Positions 34,591 to 44,855 of a stretch of DNA of 64,000 nt are shown here, piece after piece. Each line of letters begins with the position of its first letter. Positions within the stretch are counted from its first letter, which is position 1. The position numbers were made by a program, and so were the translations under genes. The DNA comes from Planctomycetota bacterium (GTDB lineage: Bacteria > Planctomycetota > UBA1135 > GCA-002686595), in NCBI GenBank assembly GCA_016795325.1, contig JAEUHY010000059.1, positions 124,001 to 188,000 on the forward strand, in the 5' to 3' direction. The notes beneath the pieces were generated by a model. It ran no database searches. It had not been told where the DNA came from and saw only the letters and a list, made by a program, of their open reading frames with translations.

Positions 34591-35516
34591 CAGTGCGCCG
34601 GGCTTCCCGGCAGGCGCGCCTCGAGCACGCGGATCACTTGCGCGAGGTCGCGCACTTCGGCCTGGAGCCCCAATTCGCCGTAACCGCGCGAGAGGTTGCG
34701 CATGTGGCGCAGCCACAGCGCGGGTTCGCCCGCATCGTTGAACCAGTGCGGCTGGAACGGCAGGCCGTGGTCGGCGAGGTAACCCAGGCAATCGCGCTCG
34801 CTCAGGCGCTTGCCCGAGTGGAACGGATCGCACAGCACGCCGCGTTCGCCGTCGTAGATGCGCAGCATGACGTGGCCCGGCAACGCGACGGCCGCGGCGC
34901 GCACTCCCGCGCGACGCGCGACGGCGAGGTAGATCGCCGTGAGCGTCAGCGGCATGCCGCGCCGCCGCGTGAGCGCGGTGTGCAGGTAGACGTTGTCGGG
35001 GTGGTGGTAGTTCTCGCGTTCGCCCGTGTAGCCCAGATCGCCCGCGAGGTAGTCGAGCAGCACGTCGGAGGGCTTCGCGCGCAGTTTTCCCTGCTCGAGA
35101 CGCTTGACCGTCTCCGCCGCGAAGGCGTCGAGCGCGAGTTGGTAGGGCCGCGTGTCGAGTTCGGGCAGCTCGTAGCGGCTCATCAACCACAGCCCGCTCT
35201 CCAGGCTGATGCGCGGGCGCAGGGCGAGCTTGAGCATGCGCCGCGCGACGGCGGTGCGCGCACGGCGCAGGGCCAACGACCGCGCCGCGGCGCGCGTGCG
35301 GGGGTCGTCGGATCGGGCGGCGCGGGCGAGCAGCACATCGGCCGCGCGGCCTCGGCGTTCGAGCTCCAGGCGCACGGCGCGGCGCACCACGGGCGATTCG
35401 TCACCTAGCAGCGCCAGCAGCGGCGCGTCCGCGACAGAAATCGCGCGCTTGGACGGCGCGCTCTCCGCCGCTGCGGGCAGTGCTGATGAAGGTTCTTGTT
35501 CCACAGGAGCTTCCAC
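34590..35516 (-). CDS. SirB1-type transglutaminase-like protein
   Basis: 308 aa from a GTG at 35514-35516. The first ~100 residues contain an Arg/Ala-rich helix with HEAT-like repeats; the rest contains D-Y-L-A-G-D-L-G-Y-T-G, Y-H-H-P-D-N-V-Y-L, R-R-G-M-P-L-T-L-T-A-I-Y and A-L-P-G-H-V-M-L-R-I, as in the SirB1/transglutaminase-like family (usually without a catalytic Cys). Its stop overlaps the LON-domain gene's start by one base; the two are probably one unit. Confidence 0.83.
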   Translation of the reverse strand: MEAPVEQEPSSALPAAAESAPSKRAISVADAPLLALLGDESPVVRRAVRLELERRGRAADVLLARAARSDDPRTRAAARSLALRRARTAVARRMLKLALRPRISLESGLWLMSRYELPELDTRPYQLALDAFAAETVKRLEQGKLRAKPSDVLLDYLAGDLGYTGERENYHHPDNVYLHTALTRRRGMPLTLTAIYLAVARRAGVRAAAVALPGHVMLRIYDGERGVLCDPFHSGKRLSERDCLGYLADHGLPFQPHWFNDAGEPALWLRHMRNLSRGYGELGLQAEVRDLAQVIRVLEARLPGSPAH

Positions 35517-35591
35517 GGGCGGCGCGAGGGAGGAGTATCGCCCAGCGCAGGCGCGCTCGGAAGCGTTCGGCTCGCGGCAATCGCGGGTTGG

Positions 35592-35620
35592 TTGCGGCCC
35601 GTGGGGGGGCTACCTATCCT
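35592..35620 (+). promoter_or_regulatory. Predicted promoter for the thiolase/HBD operon
   Basis: TTGCGG (35592-35597), a 17-nt spacer and TATCCT (35615-35620) precede the first thiolase start at 35713 by about 93 nt. Both elements keep the key positions (TTG; TA...T). Leader of about 86 nt. Confidence 0.45.
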
Positions 35621-35712
35621 CTTTGCCCGCCAAGTGCGCGCCAAGCCGCGCGCTGACCTCCGCACCCCGTGCCTCAACTCCGTCCGATGCACCGCCACTC
35701 CCAGGAGCGCCC

Positions 35713-36918
35713 GTGACCCGCGCCACGCGACCCGCCGGCGTACAAGTGGTCATCACCCACGCCCGGCGCACGCCCATCGGCAAGTTCATGGGCGGCCTGA
35801 GCGAGCTCTCGTCGGCCGACCTGGGCGTCGAAGCGGTCAAGAGCGTGCTGGCGCAGTCGGGCCTCGATCCCAGCCGCGTCGGCGAGGTGATCGTCGGCAA
35901 CGGTCGCCAGGCCGGGGGCGGGCCGAACGTCGGCCGCCAGATCTCGGTGCGCTCGGGCGTGCCGGTCGAAACGCCGGCCTGGACCGTGAACATGGCCTGC
36001 GGCTCGGGCCTCAAGGCGCTGCTGCTCGCCGCCGACTCGATCCGCGCGGGTCGCTGCGACATCGCGATCGCCGCCGGCACGGAGAGCATGAGCCGCCTGC
36101 CGTTCCTGCTGCCCGACTTCCGCAAGGGCTACCGCCTCGGGCACCAGCCGGTCGTCGACGGCATGTACAAGGACGGCTTCGTCTGTCCGCTCTCGAACAT
36201 GGTGATGGGCGAGACGGCCGAGAAGCTGGCGAAGGATCTCGGCATCTCGCGCGCCGAGCAGGATCAGTTCGCGCTCGACAGCCAGCTCAAGTCGCAGCGC
36301 GCGCGCGAAGCGGGCCGTTTCTATGCGGAAATCGCCGCGGTCGAGATCGCCGGCAAGAAGGGCCCGGTGCGCATCGAGCGCGACGAGCACCCGCGCGAGA
36401 ACGCGACGCTCGCCGACATGACGAAGCTCCCGCCGGTGTTCGACGCCAAGAACGGCTCGGTCACGGCCGGTAACGCGAGCGGGATCACGGACGGCGCCGC
36501 GGCGCTGCTCGTGATGAGCGCCGACGCCGCGCGCGAGCTGGGCTACGAACCGCTCGCGACGCTCGGCCACGCGACGCAGGCCGGCGTGCGGCCCGAGGTG
36601 ATGGGCGTCGGGCCCGTGCCCGCGCTGCGCAAGTTGACGCAGCTCAACGGCCTCGCGCCGCGCGATTACGAGCTCGTCGAGCTCAACGAAGCCTTCGCCG
36701 CGCAGGTGCTCGCCTGCCAGCGCGAACTCGACTTCGACATGGCGCGCCTCAACGTCAACGGCGGCGCGATCAGCCTCGGCCATCCGATCGGCGCGACGGG
36801 CGTACGCATCGTCGTCACGCTGCTCCACGAAATGAAGCGCCGCAGCGCGCGCCACGGACTCGCCACGCTGTGCATCAGCGGCGGTCTGGGGCTCGCAGTG
36901 GCCTTCGAACGCGACTAG
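35713..36918 (+). CDS. Acetyl-CoA acetyltransferase / thiolase
   Basis: 401 aa from a GTG at 35713, with AGGAG just upstream. Thiolase residues: nucleophile Cys96 in N-M-A-C-G-S-G-L, His in G-H-P-I-G-A-T-G, and second Cys in L-C-I-S-G-G-L-G. Family conserved N-E-A-F-A and M-S-R-L-P blocks are present. It makes or cleaves acetoacetyl-CoA or 3-ketoacyl-CoA. It leads a run with a 3-hydroxyacyl-CoA dehydrogenase, two cyclophilins and a crotonase; with these it could make or oxidise C4 or longer acyl-CoA. Direction cannot be told. Confidence 0.93.
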   Translation: MTRATRPAGVQVVITHARRTPIGKFMGGLSELSSADLGVEAVKSVLAQSGLDPSRVGEVIVGNGRQAGGGPNVGRQISVRSGVPVETPAWTVNMACGSGLKALLLAADSIRAGRCDIAIAAGTESMSRLPFLLPDFRKGYRLGHQPVVDGMYKDGFVCPLSNMVMGETAEKLAKDLGISRAEQDQFALDSQLKSQRAREAGRFYAEIAAVEIAGKKGPVRIERDEHPRENATLADMTKLPPVFDAKNGSVTAGNASGITDGAAALLVMSADAARELGYEPLATLGHATQAGVRPEVMGVGPVPALRKLTQLNGLAPRDYELVELNEAFAAQVLACQRELDFDMARLNVNGGAISLGHPIGATGVRIVVTLLHEMKRRSARHGLATLCISGGLGLAVAFERD

Positions 36919-36975
36919 ACAACTCCGGCTCCTCCCGAGCTCTTCTCAGGCCTTTTCCAGGGACACTCAAGCGAC

Positions 36976-37893
36976 ATGGTTATCAAGAAAGTGGGCGTCG
37001 TCGGCTGCGGCCTGATGGGCCACGGCATCGTGCAAGTGGCGGCGCAGGGCGGCTTCGAAGTGATCGCGCTCGAGGCCGAGCAGAAGTTCCTCGACAGCGG
37101 CCTTGGGCGCATCGACAAGAGCCTCGCGAAACTGGCCGAAAAGGCCGCGGAAAAGGCCGTCAAGGAAGGCAAGGCGAACGAGGCGGACGCCAAGGCCAAG
37201 GCTTCGGCCGACGCCGCCGCGACGCGTGCGCGCATCAAGGGCACGACGAACAAGGCCGACCTCGCCGACTGCGACCTCGTGATCGAGGCGATCGTCGAAA
37301 ACCTGGGCGTGAAGAACACGCTGTTCGCCGAGCTCGGCAAGCTGTGCAAGCCCACGACGATCTTCGCTTCGAACACCAGCTCGTTCCCGATCGCCGAGAT
37401 GGGCGAGGCGAGCGGCCGTCCGCAGCGCATGGTCGGCCTGCACTTCTTCAACCCCGTGCAGCTGATGAAGCTGGTCGAAGTCGTGCGCACGCCCAAGACC
37501 GCCGACGACGTGTTCGCCGACGCGCTGGCCTTCGGCAAGGCCTGCGGCAAGGCGCCGGTCGCGTGCAAGGACACGCCCGGTTTCGTCGTCAACCGCCTGC
37601 TCGTCCCGTACATGGTCGAGGCGATGAAGATGCTCGAGCGCGGCGACGCCAGCGCCGAAGACATCGACACCGCGATGAAGTTCGGCTGCGGTTACCCGAT
37701 GGGGCCGATCGAGCTGACCGACTACGTGGGACTGGACACCACGCTGTCGATCGTGGAAGGCTGGACCAAGCGCTACCCGAACGATCCCTCGTTCCAGGTT
37801 CCGGCGCTGCTGAAGAAGAAGGTCGAAGAGAAAAAGCTCGGCCGCAAGAGCGGCGAGGGCTTCTACAAGTGGGAAGGAGACAAGCGCGTATGA
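36976..37893 (+). CDS. 3-hydroxybutyryl-CoA dehydrogenase
   Basis: 305 aa. NAD-binding G-V-V-G-C-G-L-M-G-H-G near the start, the S-N-T-S-S-F-P-I motif and H-F-F-N-P-V catalytic His region, then C-terminal G-F-V-V-N-R and G-P-I-E-L-T-D-Y-V-G-L-D. A Lys/Ala-rich helical insert (about 55-95) is longer than usual. Acts on acetoacetyl-CoA/3-hydroxybutyryl-CoA or longer substrates. It follows the thiolase and overlaps the next gene by 4 nt. Confidence 0.94.
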   Translation: MVIKKVGVVGCGLMGHGIVQVAAQGGFEVIALEAEQKFLDSGLGRIDKSLAKLAEKAAEKAVKEGKANEADAKAKASADAAATRARIKGTTNKADLADCDLVIEAIVENLGVKNTLFAELGKLCKPTTIFASNTSSFPIAEMGEASGRPQRMVGLHFFNPVQLMKLVEVVRTPKTADDVFADALAFGKACGKAPVACKDTPGFVVNRLLVPYMVEAMKMLERGDASAEDIDTAMKFGCGYPMGPIELTDYVGLDTTLSIVEGWTKRYPNDPSFQVPALLKKKVEEKKLGRKSGEGFYKWEGDKRV

Positions 37894-38774
37894 TCCTCAC
37901 TAGCGTTTTCCTCGCGATTTCCGCCGTTGCGAACGTCGCCGCTGACCCCAAGGTCGAATGGAGCGCGCCCGGCGCGTGCCTGGTCGGCGAGTCGTACAAG
38001 GTCGAGCTGACCGTGACCGCCGGCGAAGGCGGCGCCCAGCTCGACAGCTGGATGCTCACCGCCGCGGGCTTCGAACTCGACGGCAAGCCGCTCGGCGCGC
38101 GTTCGGGCGGCAAGCTCGAGCTGCCGGCGGGCTTCACCGTGTCGGGCGTCGTCGACCTCGGGCCGCAGATCAAGACCACGAACGCGTTCAAGCTCACGCA
38201 TGCCTCCAAGCAAGGCGAAGCGCTGAGCGTGAAGGTGCTCGAGCCCGCGCCCAAGGGCCTCAACTTCATGGACGAAGGGTCCATGCCGGTCGCCGAGCTC
38301 TCGAAGTACTACGTGCTGCTGCGCACCAACCGCGGCGACATCCTGGTCAAGTTCTGGCCCGATGTCGCGCCGCGCCACGTGCGCAACTACCTCGATCTGT
38401 CGTACACCGAGTTCTACAACGGCACGACGTTCCACCGCGTGATCCCGGGTTTCATGATCCAGGGCGGCGACCCGACGGGCACGGGCGGCGGCAACGGCCC
38501 GCGCACGCTCGTCGCGGAATTCCAGAACGAGCGCAAGCACCTGCCGGGCGTGCTCTCCGCGGCGCGCACGAACGATCCCAACTCGGCCTCGTGCCAATTC
38601 TTCATCATGCACAAGGCCTCGCCGCACCTGGACAACCAGTACTCGGCCTTCGGCGAGACCGTGTTCGGGATGGACGTGGTCGAGAAGATCGTCAACACGC
38701 CGCGCGGCCCGGGCGACAAGCCGCGGGAAGTGCAGCGCATCGAAAAGGCCATCGTCGTCAAGGCCAACGGCTGA
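37890..38774 (+). CDS. Exported cyclophilin-type peptidyl-prolyl isomerase
   Basis: 294 aa, start ATG overlapping the previous stop (ATGA). A signal-like start (L-T-S-V-F-L-A-I-S-A-V-A-N-V-A-A) is followed by a ~110-residue beta-rich N-terminal part of unknown role and a cyclophilin domain (F-H-R-V-I-P-G-F-M-I-Q-G-G-D-P-T-G-T-G-G-G; N-S-A-S-C-Q-F-F-I). Catalyses proline cis-trans isomerisation, probably in the periplasm or at the surface. Placed oddly in an acyl-CoA gene block. Confidence 0.93.
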   Translation: MILTSVFLAISAVANVAADPKVEWSAPGACLVGESYKVELTVTAGEGGAQLDSWMLTAAGFELDGKPLGARSGGKLELPAGFTVSGVVDLGPQIKTTNAFKLTHASKQGEALSVKVLEPAPKGLNFMDEGSMPVAELSKYYVLLRTNRGDILVKFWPDVAPRHVRNYLDLSYTEFYNGTTFHRVIPGFMIQGGDPTGTGGGNGPRTLVAEFQNERKHLPGVLSAARTNDPNSASCQFFIMHKASPHLDNQYSAFGETVFGMDVVEKIVNTPRGPGDKPREVQRIEKAIVVKANG

Positions 38775-38796
38775 GCCGACAAGCACGAGAACAACC

Positions 38797-39303
38797 ATGA
38801 CCGATACCAAGCATTCGCTCGCGGGCGTCACCGCGACGCTCGACACCACCGCCGGCTCGATGAAGCTCGAGTTCTTCCCCGACAAGGCCCCCGGCCACGT
38901 CGAGAACTTCGTCAAGCTCGCCGAGAAGGGCTTCTACAACGGCACCGTGTTCCACCGCACGATCCCTGGGTTCATGATCCAGGGCGGTTGCCCCGAGGGC
39001 AGCGGCATGGGCGGCCCGGGCTACAAGATCAAGGCCGAGTTCAACGACACCAAGCACGTGCGCGGCGTGCTCTCGATGGCGCGCTCGAGCGACCCCAACT
39101 CGGCCGGCTCGCAGTTCTTCATCTGCCACGGCGACGCGAGCTTCCTCGACCGTCAGTACACGGCCTTCGGCAAGCTCGTCGAAGGTGACGCGACGCTCGA
39201 CGCGATCGCCAAGGCGCCGACCGTCAAGGGCGGCGAGAACTCCAAGCCGGTCAAGCCGGTGAAGATCAACAAGGTCACGATCGAACGCCCGGCGGCGAAG
39301 TAG
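38797..39303 (+). CDS. Cytoplasmic cyclophilin-type peptidyl-prolyl isomerase
   Basis: 168 aa without signal peptide. F-H-R-T-I-P-G-F-M-I-Q-G-G and N-S-A-G-S-Q-F-F-I are the active-site and substrate segments of the cyclophilin family. It is a shorter paralogue of the gene directly upstream (38774 to 38797, 22-nt gap), probably by duplication with one copy gaining a signal and N-terminal domain. Confidence 0.94.
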   Translation: MTDTKHSLAGVTATLDTTAGSMKLEFFPDKAPGHVENFVKLAEKGFYNGTVFHRTIPGFMIQGGCPEGSGMGGPGYKIKAEFNDTKHVRGVLSMARSSDPNSAGSQFFICHGDASFLDRQYTAFGKLVEGDATLDAIAKAPTVKGGENSKPVKPVKINKVTIERPAAK

Positions 39304-39314
39304 AGGCGCGAGCG

Positions 39315-40124
39315 ATGAGCGAAACGGCAACTCAGATGGCGTTCGAGAACCTCACCGTCGAGCGCGAGCTCGGCGGCCGCGCCGCGATCGTCACGGTCAA
39401 CCGGCCGAAGGTGATGAACGCGCTCAACGCGCAGACGCTGCGCGAAATGGCGCAGTGTTTCGACCAACTGCAGGGCGACAAGTCCGTCGGCGCGGTGGTC
39501 ATCACCGGCTCGGGCGAGAAGGCCTTCATCGCGGGCGCCGACATCAACGAGCTCGCCAAGATGAAGGCGCTCGAAGCGAAGGACGTCGCGTTCTTCGGTC
39601 AGCAGGTCTTCGCGCGCCTGGAGCGCATGGGCAAGCCGACCGTGGCGATGATCAACGGCTTCGCGCTCGGCGGCGGTTGCGAGCTCGCGCTCGCCTGCTC
39701 GCTGCGCACGGCGTCGAAGACCGCGCGCCTCGGCCTGCCGGAAGTTTCGCTCGGCATCATCCCCGGCTACGGCGGCACGCAGCGCCTGGCGCGCATCGCC
39801 GGCCCCGGCGTCGCGCGCGAATGGGTTCTGACGGCCGAGATCTTCGGCGCCGAAGAAGCCTGGCGCGTCGGCGTGGTGAACCGCCTGTTCGAAGCGGCCG
39901 AGCTGCGCGCCGGCACGCTGAAGATGGTCGAGACGATCCTCTCGCGCGGCCCGGTGGCCGTGCGCCTCGCGCTCGAGACGATCGCGCGCGGGCTCAACAT
40001 GAGCCAGCAAGAGGGCGAGGTCATCGAGACGGACATGTTCGGCCTGGCCTCGACGACCGAGGACATGCGCGAGGGCATGGCCGCGTTCCTCGAGAAGCGC
40101 AAGGCCAACTTCCAGGGCAAGTAG
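39315..40124 (+). CDS. Enoyl-CoA hydratase/isomerase (crotonase family)
   Basis: 269 aa. Oxyanion-hole segments A-F-I-A-G-A-D-I-N-E-L and G-F-A-L-G-G-G-C-E-L, the L-P-E-V-S-L-G-I-I-P-G-Y-G-G-T-Q-R-L catalytic block with its Glu, and a typical helical C-terminus. Hydrates crotonyl-CoA or longer enoyl-CoA. With the thiolase and hydroxyacyl-CoA dehydrogenase it completes the core of a beta-oxidation-like or butyryl-type pathway; an acyl-CoA dehydrogenase is not in the window. Followed by a strong terminator. Confidence 0.94.
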   Translation: MSETATQMAFENLTVERELGGRAAIVTVNRPKVMNALNAQTLREMAQCFDQLQGDKSVGAVVITGSGEKAFIAGADINELAKMKALEAKDVAFFGQQVFARLERMGKPTVAMINGFALGGGCELALACSLRTASKTARLGLPEVSLGIIPGYGGTQRLARIAGPGVAREWVLTAEIFGAEEAWRVGVVNRLFEAAELRAGTLKMVETILSRGPVAVRLALETIARGLNMSQQEGEVIETDMFGLASTTEDMREGMAAFLEKRKANFQGK

Positions 40125-40141
40125 CCCGGAACGTCGGAGAC

Positions 40142-40188
40142 AAACGCGGCGCGCCGAGGCCCGAGCGGGTCCGGCGCGCCGTTCGTTT
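40142..40188 (+). terminator. Intrinsic terminator after the crotonase gene
   Basis: A long hairpin with 9-bp perfect arms, CGGCGCGCC...GGCGCGCCG (40147-40155 and 40173-40181), whose loop itself pairs (GGCCCG with CGGGTC), flanked by AAACG and CGTTT. It starts 17 nt after the stop codon at 40124. Strong candidate to end the first transcript. Confidence 0.75.
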
Positions 40189-40297
40189 CGGCGCGCCTTC
40201 CTGGGGCGCTGACTCCTTTGTCACACGCGCTGCGAACCCGACGGGTTGCTGCGCCGCGGCGAGCGAATTTCACGCCGAATTTGGGCCCGCCCACCTC

Positions 40298-40325
40298 CTG
40301 ACGGGCCCAGGTTGCGGGGTACGAT
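40298..40325 (+). promoter_or_regulatory. Predicted promoter for the second thiolase
   Basis: CTGACG (40298-40303), 16-nt spacer, TACGAT (40320-40325), giving a leader of about 78 nt to the ATG at 40410. Elements are only partial matches to consensus. Confidence 0.35.
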
Positions 40326-40409
40326 AAACGCTTTCCCGATCCCGCTTCAAAAGCTCCCGCAGCGCTCCGTCCGGAGCGCCGCTCCACGGCCCTCCAGCAC
40401 AGCCACTCC

Positions 40410-41615
40410 ATGACCAAGAGCATCGTTCTCGTCGGCGGCGCGCGCACCCCCATGTGCGAGTACGTCGGGACGCCGGGCTACGGCAAGTTCAAGGACCTCA
40501 GCGCGATCGAGCTGGCCGCCCACGCGAGCAAGCACGCGCTGGCGCGCTCGGGCGTGAGCGCCGACGCCGTTGACCACGTCGTGATCGGCAATGCTTTGCA
40601 GACCAGCGCCGACGCGATCTACGGCGCGCGGCACGTCGGGCTCAAGGCGGGCGTTCCGCAAGCGGCGGGCGGGCTCACGCTCAACCGCCTGTGCGGCTCG
40701 GGGATCCAGGCTGTCGTGAGCGCGGCGCAGATGCTGCTGCTCGGCGAGTCGCAGATGGCGCTCGCCGGCGGCATGGAGAACATGTCGCAGGCCCCGTTCT
40801 GCGTGTACGGCACGCGCGCCGGCGTTCCGTTCGGCGTGCAGCCGGTGATGGTCGACATGCTGTTCGGCAGCTTGAAGGATCCGCTCGCCGACCTGTTCAT
40901 GGCGCAGACCGCCGAGAACCTCGCCAAGCGTCTGGGCATCTCGCGCGAGGAGCAGGACCAGTACGCGCTGCGCAGCCACCAACTCGGCGCCGCGGCGGTC
41001 AAGGAAGGTCGCTTCGCTGAGGAAATCGCGCCGGTCGTCGTCAAGGGCCGCAAGGGCGATGAGTCGATCACCACCGACGACCACATCAAGCCCGACACGA
41101 GCCTCGAAGCGCTCTCGAAGCTGCGCGCGGCCTTCGGCAAGGACGGCACGGTGACGGCCGGCAACGCCAGCGGCATCGTCGACGGCGCCGCGGCGCTGGT
41201 CGCGACGACGGCGGAGCGCGCGAAGGCCGACAAGCTCGACGTGTGGGCCGAAATCGTGGCCTGGGGCATCGTCGGTTGCGACCCGCGCGAGATGGGCATC
41301 GGCCCCGTGCCGGCGATCCGCCAGTGCCTCGAGCGCGCCAAGGTCAAGCTCGACGAGGTCGACCGCATCGAGATCAACGAAGCGTTCTCGGCGCAGTACC
41401 TGGCGTGCGAGAAGGAGCTCGGCCTCAATCGCGAGCGTTGCAACGTCAACGGCGGCGCGATCAGCCTCGGCCACCCGCTCGGCGCGACCGGCGCGCGCCT
41501 GCTGCTCACGCTGATGTACGAGCTGCGCCGCTCGAACAAGCGCTTCGGCATCGCCTCGGCCTGCATCGGCGGTGGCCAGGGCATCGCCATGCTGATCAAG
41601 AACCCGAGGGCCTGA
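40410..41615 (+). CDS. Acetyl-CoA acetyltransferase / thiolase (second copy)
   Basis: 401 aa. Nucleophile Cys95 in N-R-L-C-G-S-G-I-Q, G-H-P-L-G-A-T-G and A-C-I-G-G-G-Q-G complete the catalytic set. It differs from the copy at 35713, so both are probably functional. It begins a second transcript and precedes the aconitase-family gene by 3 nt. Confidence 0.93.
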   Translation: MTKSIVLVGGARTPMCEYVGTPGYGKFKDLSAIELAAHASKHALARSGVSADAVDHVVIGNALQTSADAIYGARHVGLKAGVPQAAGGLTLNRLCGSGIQAVVSAAQMLLLGESQMALAGGMENMSQAPFCVYGTRAGVPFGVQPVMVDMLFGSLKDPLADLFMAQTAENLAKRLGISREEQDQYALRSHQLGAAAVKEGRFAEEIAPVVVKGRKGDESITTDDHIKPDTSLEALSKLRAAFGKDGTVTAGNASGIVDGAAALVATTAERAKADKLDVWAEIVAWGIVGCDPREMGIGPVPAIRQCLERAKVKLDEVDRIEINEAFSAQYLACEKELGLNRERCNVNGGAISLGHPLGATGARLLLTLMYELRRSNKRFGIASACIGGGQGIAMLIKNPRA

Positions 41616-41618
41616 GCC

Positions 41619-43615
<1,997 letters not shown>

Positions 43616-43625
<10 letters not shown>

Positions 43626-43643
43626 TTTTCGGGCTCGCTAGTT
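43616..43643 (+). repeat. Short direct repeat around the stop of the aconitase-family gene
   Basis: GGCTCGCTAGTT occurs at 43616-43627 and again at 43632-43643, the first copy spanning the stop codon. Probably a small local duplication. Confidence 0.55.
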
Positions 43644-43677
43644 CCTTTTCGAGACAAGTCCCAGCAAGAGTTCCACC

Positions 43678-44748
43678 ATGGCTGAACACGACATCGCAGT
43701 CATCGCCGGCGACGGCATCGGTCCCGAAGTCACGCGCGAGGCGATGAAGGTGCTCGACGCGGCCGCCGAGATCTACGGCTTCCGCACGCGTCGCACGGCG
43801 TACCCCTTCGGCACCGACCACTACCTGGCGACGAAGGAGATCTTCCCCGACGCGGCCTTCAACGAGGTCAAGCAGAAGCACGCGATCTTCCTGGGCGCGA
43901 TCGGCGACCCGCGCGTGCCGGTGGGGCTGATCGAGTACGGCGTCATCGCGCGCATGCGCTTCGACCTCGATCTGTACGTGAACCTCCGACCGGTCAAGCT
44001 CTACGACGAAGCCTTCTGCCCGCTCAAGGACAAGAAGTGCGCGGACGTCGACATGGTGATCATCCGCGAGAACACCGAGGACGCCTACACCGGCAGCCAC
44101 GGCTTCACGCACAAGGGCCACGCCAACGAAGTCGCGGTGCAGACCATGGTCTACACGCGCGGCGGCGTCGAGCGCGTGATCCGCTACGGCTTCGAGCTCG
44201 CGCGCACGCGCCCGCGCAAGCAGCTCACGCTGATCGACAAGGCCAATGCGGTGCGTGCGCAGGATCTGTGGACGCGCACCTTCGCCGATGTCGCCAAGGA
44301 ATACCCCGACATCAAGACCGACCACGCCTACATCGACGCGGCGTGCATGTGGATGGTCAAGAACCCCGAGTGGTTCGACGTCGCGGTGACCACCAACCTG
44401 TTCGGCGACATCATCACGGACCTGGGCGCGATGATCCAAGGCGGCATGGGCATCGCCGCTTCGGGGAACCTGCACCCCGGCGCGGTTTCGCTGTTCGAGC
44501 CGATCCACGGCTCGGCGCCGAAGTACGCGGGCAAGAACGTCTCGTCGCCCGTCGCTTCGGTGATGGCGGTCTCGATGATGCTCGATTACCTCGGCGAAAA
44601 GACGGCTTCGAAGGCGATCGAAAGCTGTGTGGCCGACCTCTTGCGCTCGCGGCGCATCAAGGGCGTGCACACCGGCGCGCAACCGACGAACGAAGTCGGC
44701 GACGTGATCTGCGCCGAACTCAAGGCGCGCGCCGCAGCCGTGGTTTGA
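43678..44748 (+). CDS. Isocitrate/isopropylmalate dehydrogenase family
   Basis: 356 aa. Opens I-A-V-I-A-G-D-G-I-G-P-E-V; has Y-V-N-L-R-P-V-K-L, I-R-E-N-T-E-D-A-Y, a metal-site block around N-L-F-G-D-I-I-T-D-L and E-P-I-H-G-S-A-P-K-Y-A-G-K-N, typical of beta-decarboxylating dehydrogenases. The substrate-defining V-G-L-I-E-Y-G-V-I-A-R-M-R-F-D loop fits neither LeuB nor Icd clearly. It lies 52 nt downstream of the aconitase-family gene. Together they could be the aconitase and isocitrate dehydrogenase of the TCA cycle or their leucine/lysine counterparts. Confidence 0.85.
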   Translation: MAEHDIAVIAGDGIGPEVTREAMKVLDAAAEIYGFRTRRTAYPFGTDHYLATKEIFPDAAFNEVKQKHAIFLGAIGDPRVPVGLIEYGVIARMRFDLDLYVNLRPVKLYDEAFCPLKDKKCADVDMVIIRENTEDAYTGSHGFTHKGHANEVAVQTMVYTRGGVERVIRYGFELARTRPRKQLTLIDKANAVRAQDLWTRTFADVAKEYPDIKTDHAYIDAACMWMVKNPEWFDVAVTTNLFGDIITDLGAMIQGGMGIAASGNLHPGAVSLFEPIHGSAPKYAGKNVSSPVASVMAVSMMLDYLGEKTASKAIESCVADLLRSRRIKGVHTGAQPTNEVGDVICAELKARAAAVV

Positions 44749-44787
44749 GCGCGTTCTAGCGCGCGCCGCCACACGCTGCGTGCGGGA

Positions 44788-44839
44788 CAAGACTCGGGCG
44801 GACCAGCGCGCAGTGCGCGCCGGTCCGCCCGAGAGCTTG
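44788..44839. terminator. Strong bidirectional terminator hairpin
   Basis: Perfect 12-bp arms CTCGGGCGGACC (44793-44804) and GGTCCGCCCGAG (44822-44833) with a GC loop that can also pair, between two convergent genes. Serves either strand. Confidence 0.7.
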
Positions 44840-44855
44840 TGCGCCGCCTCGTCGC

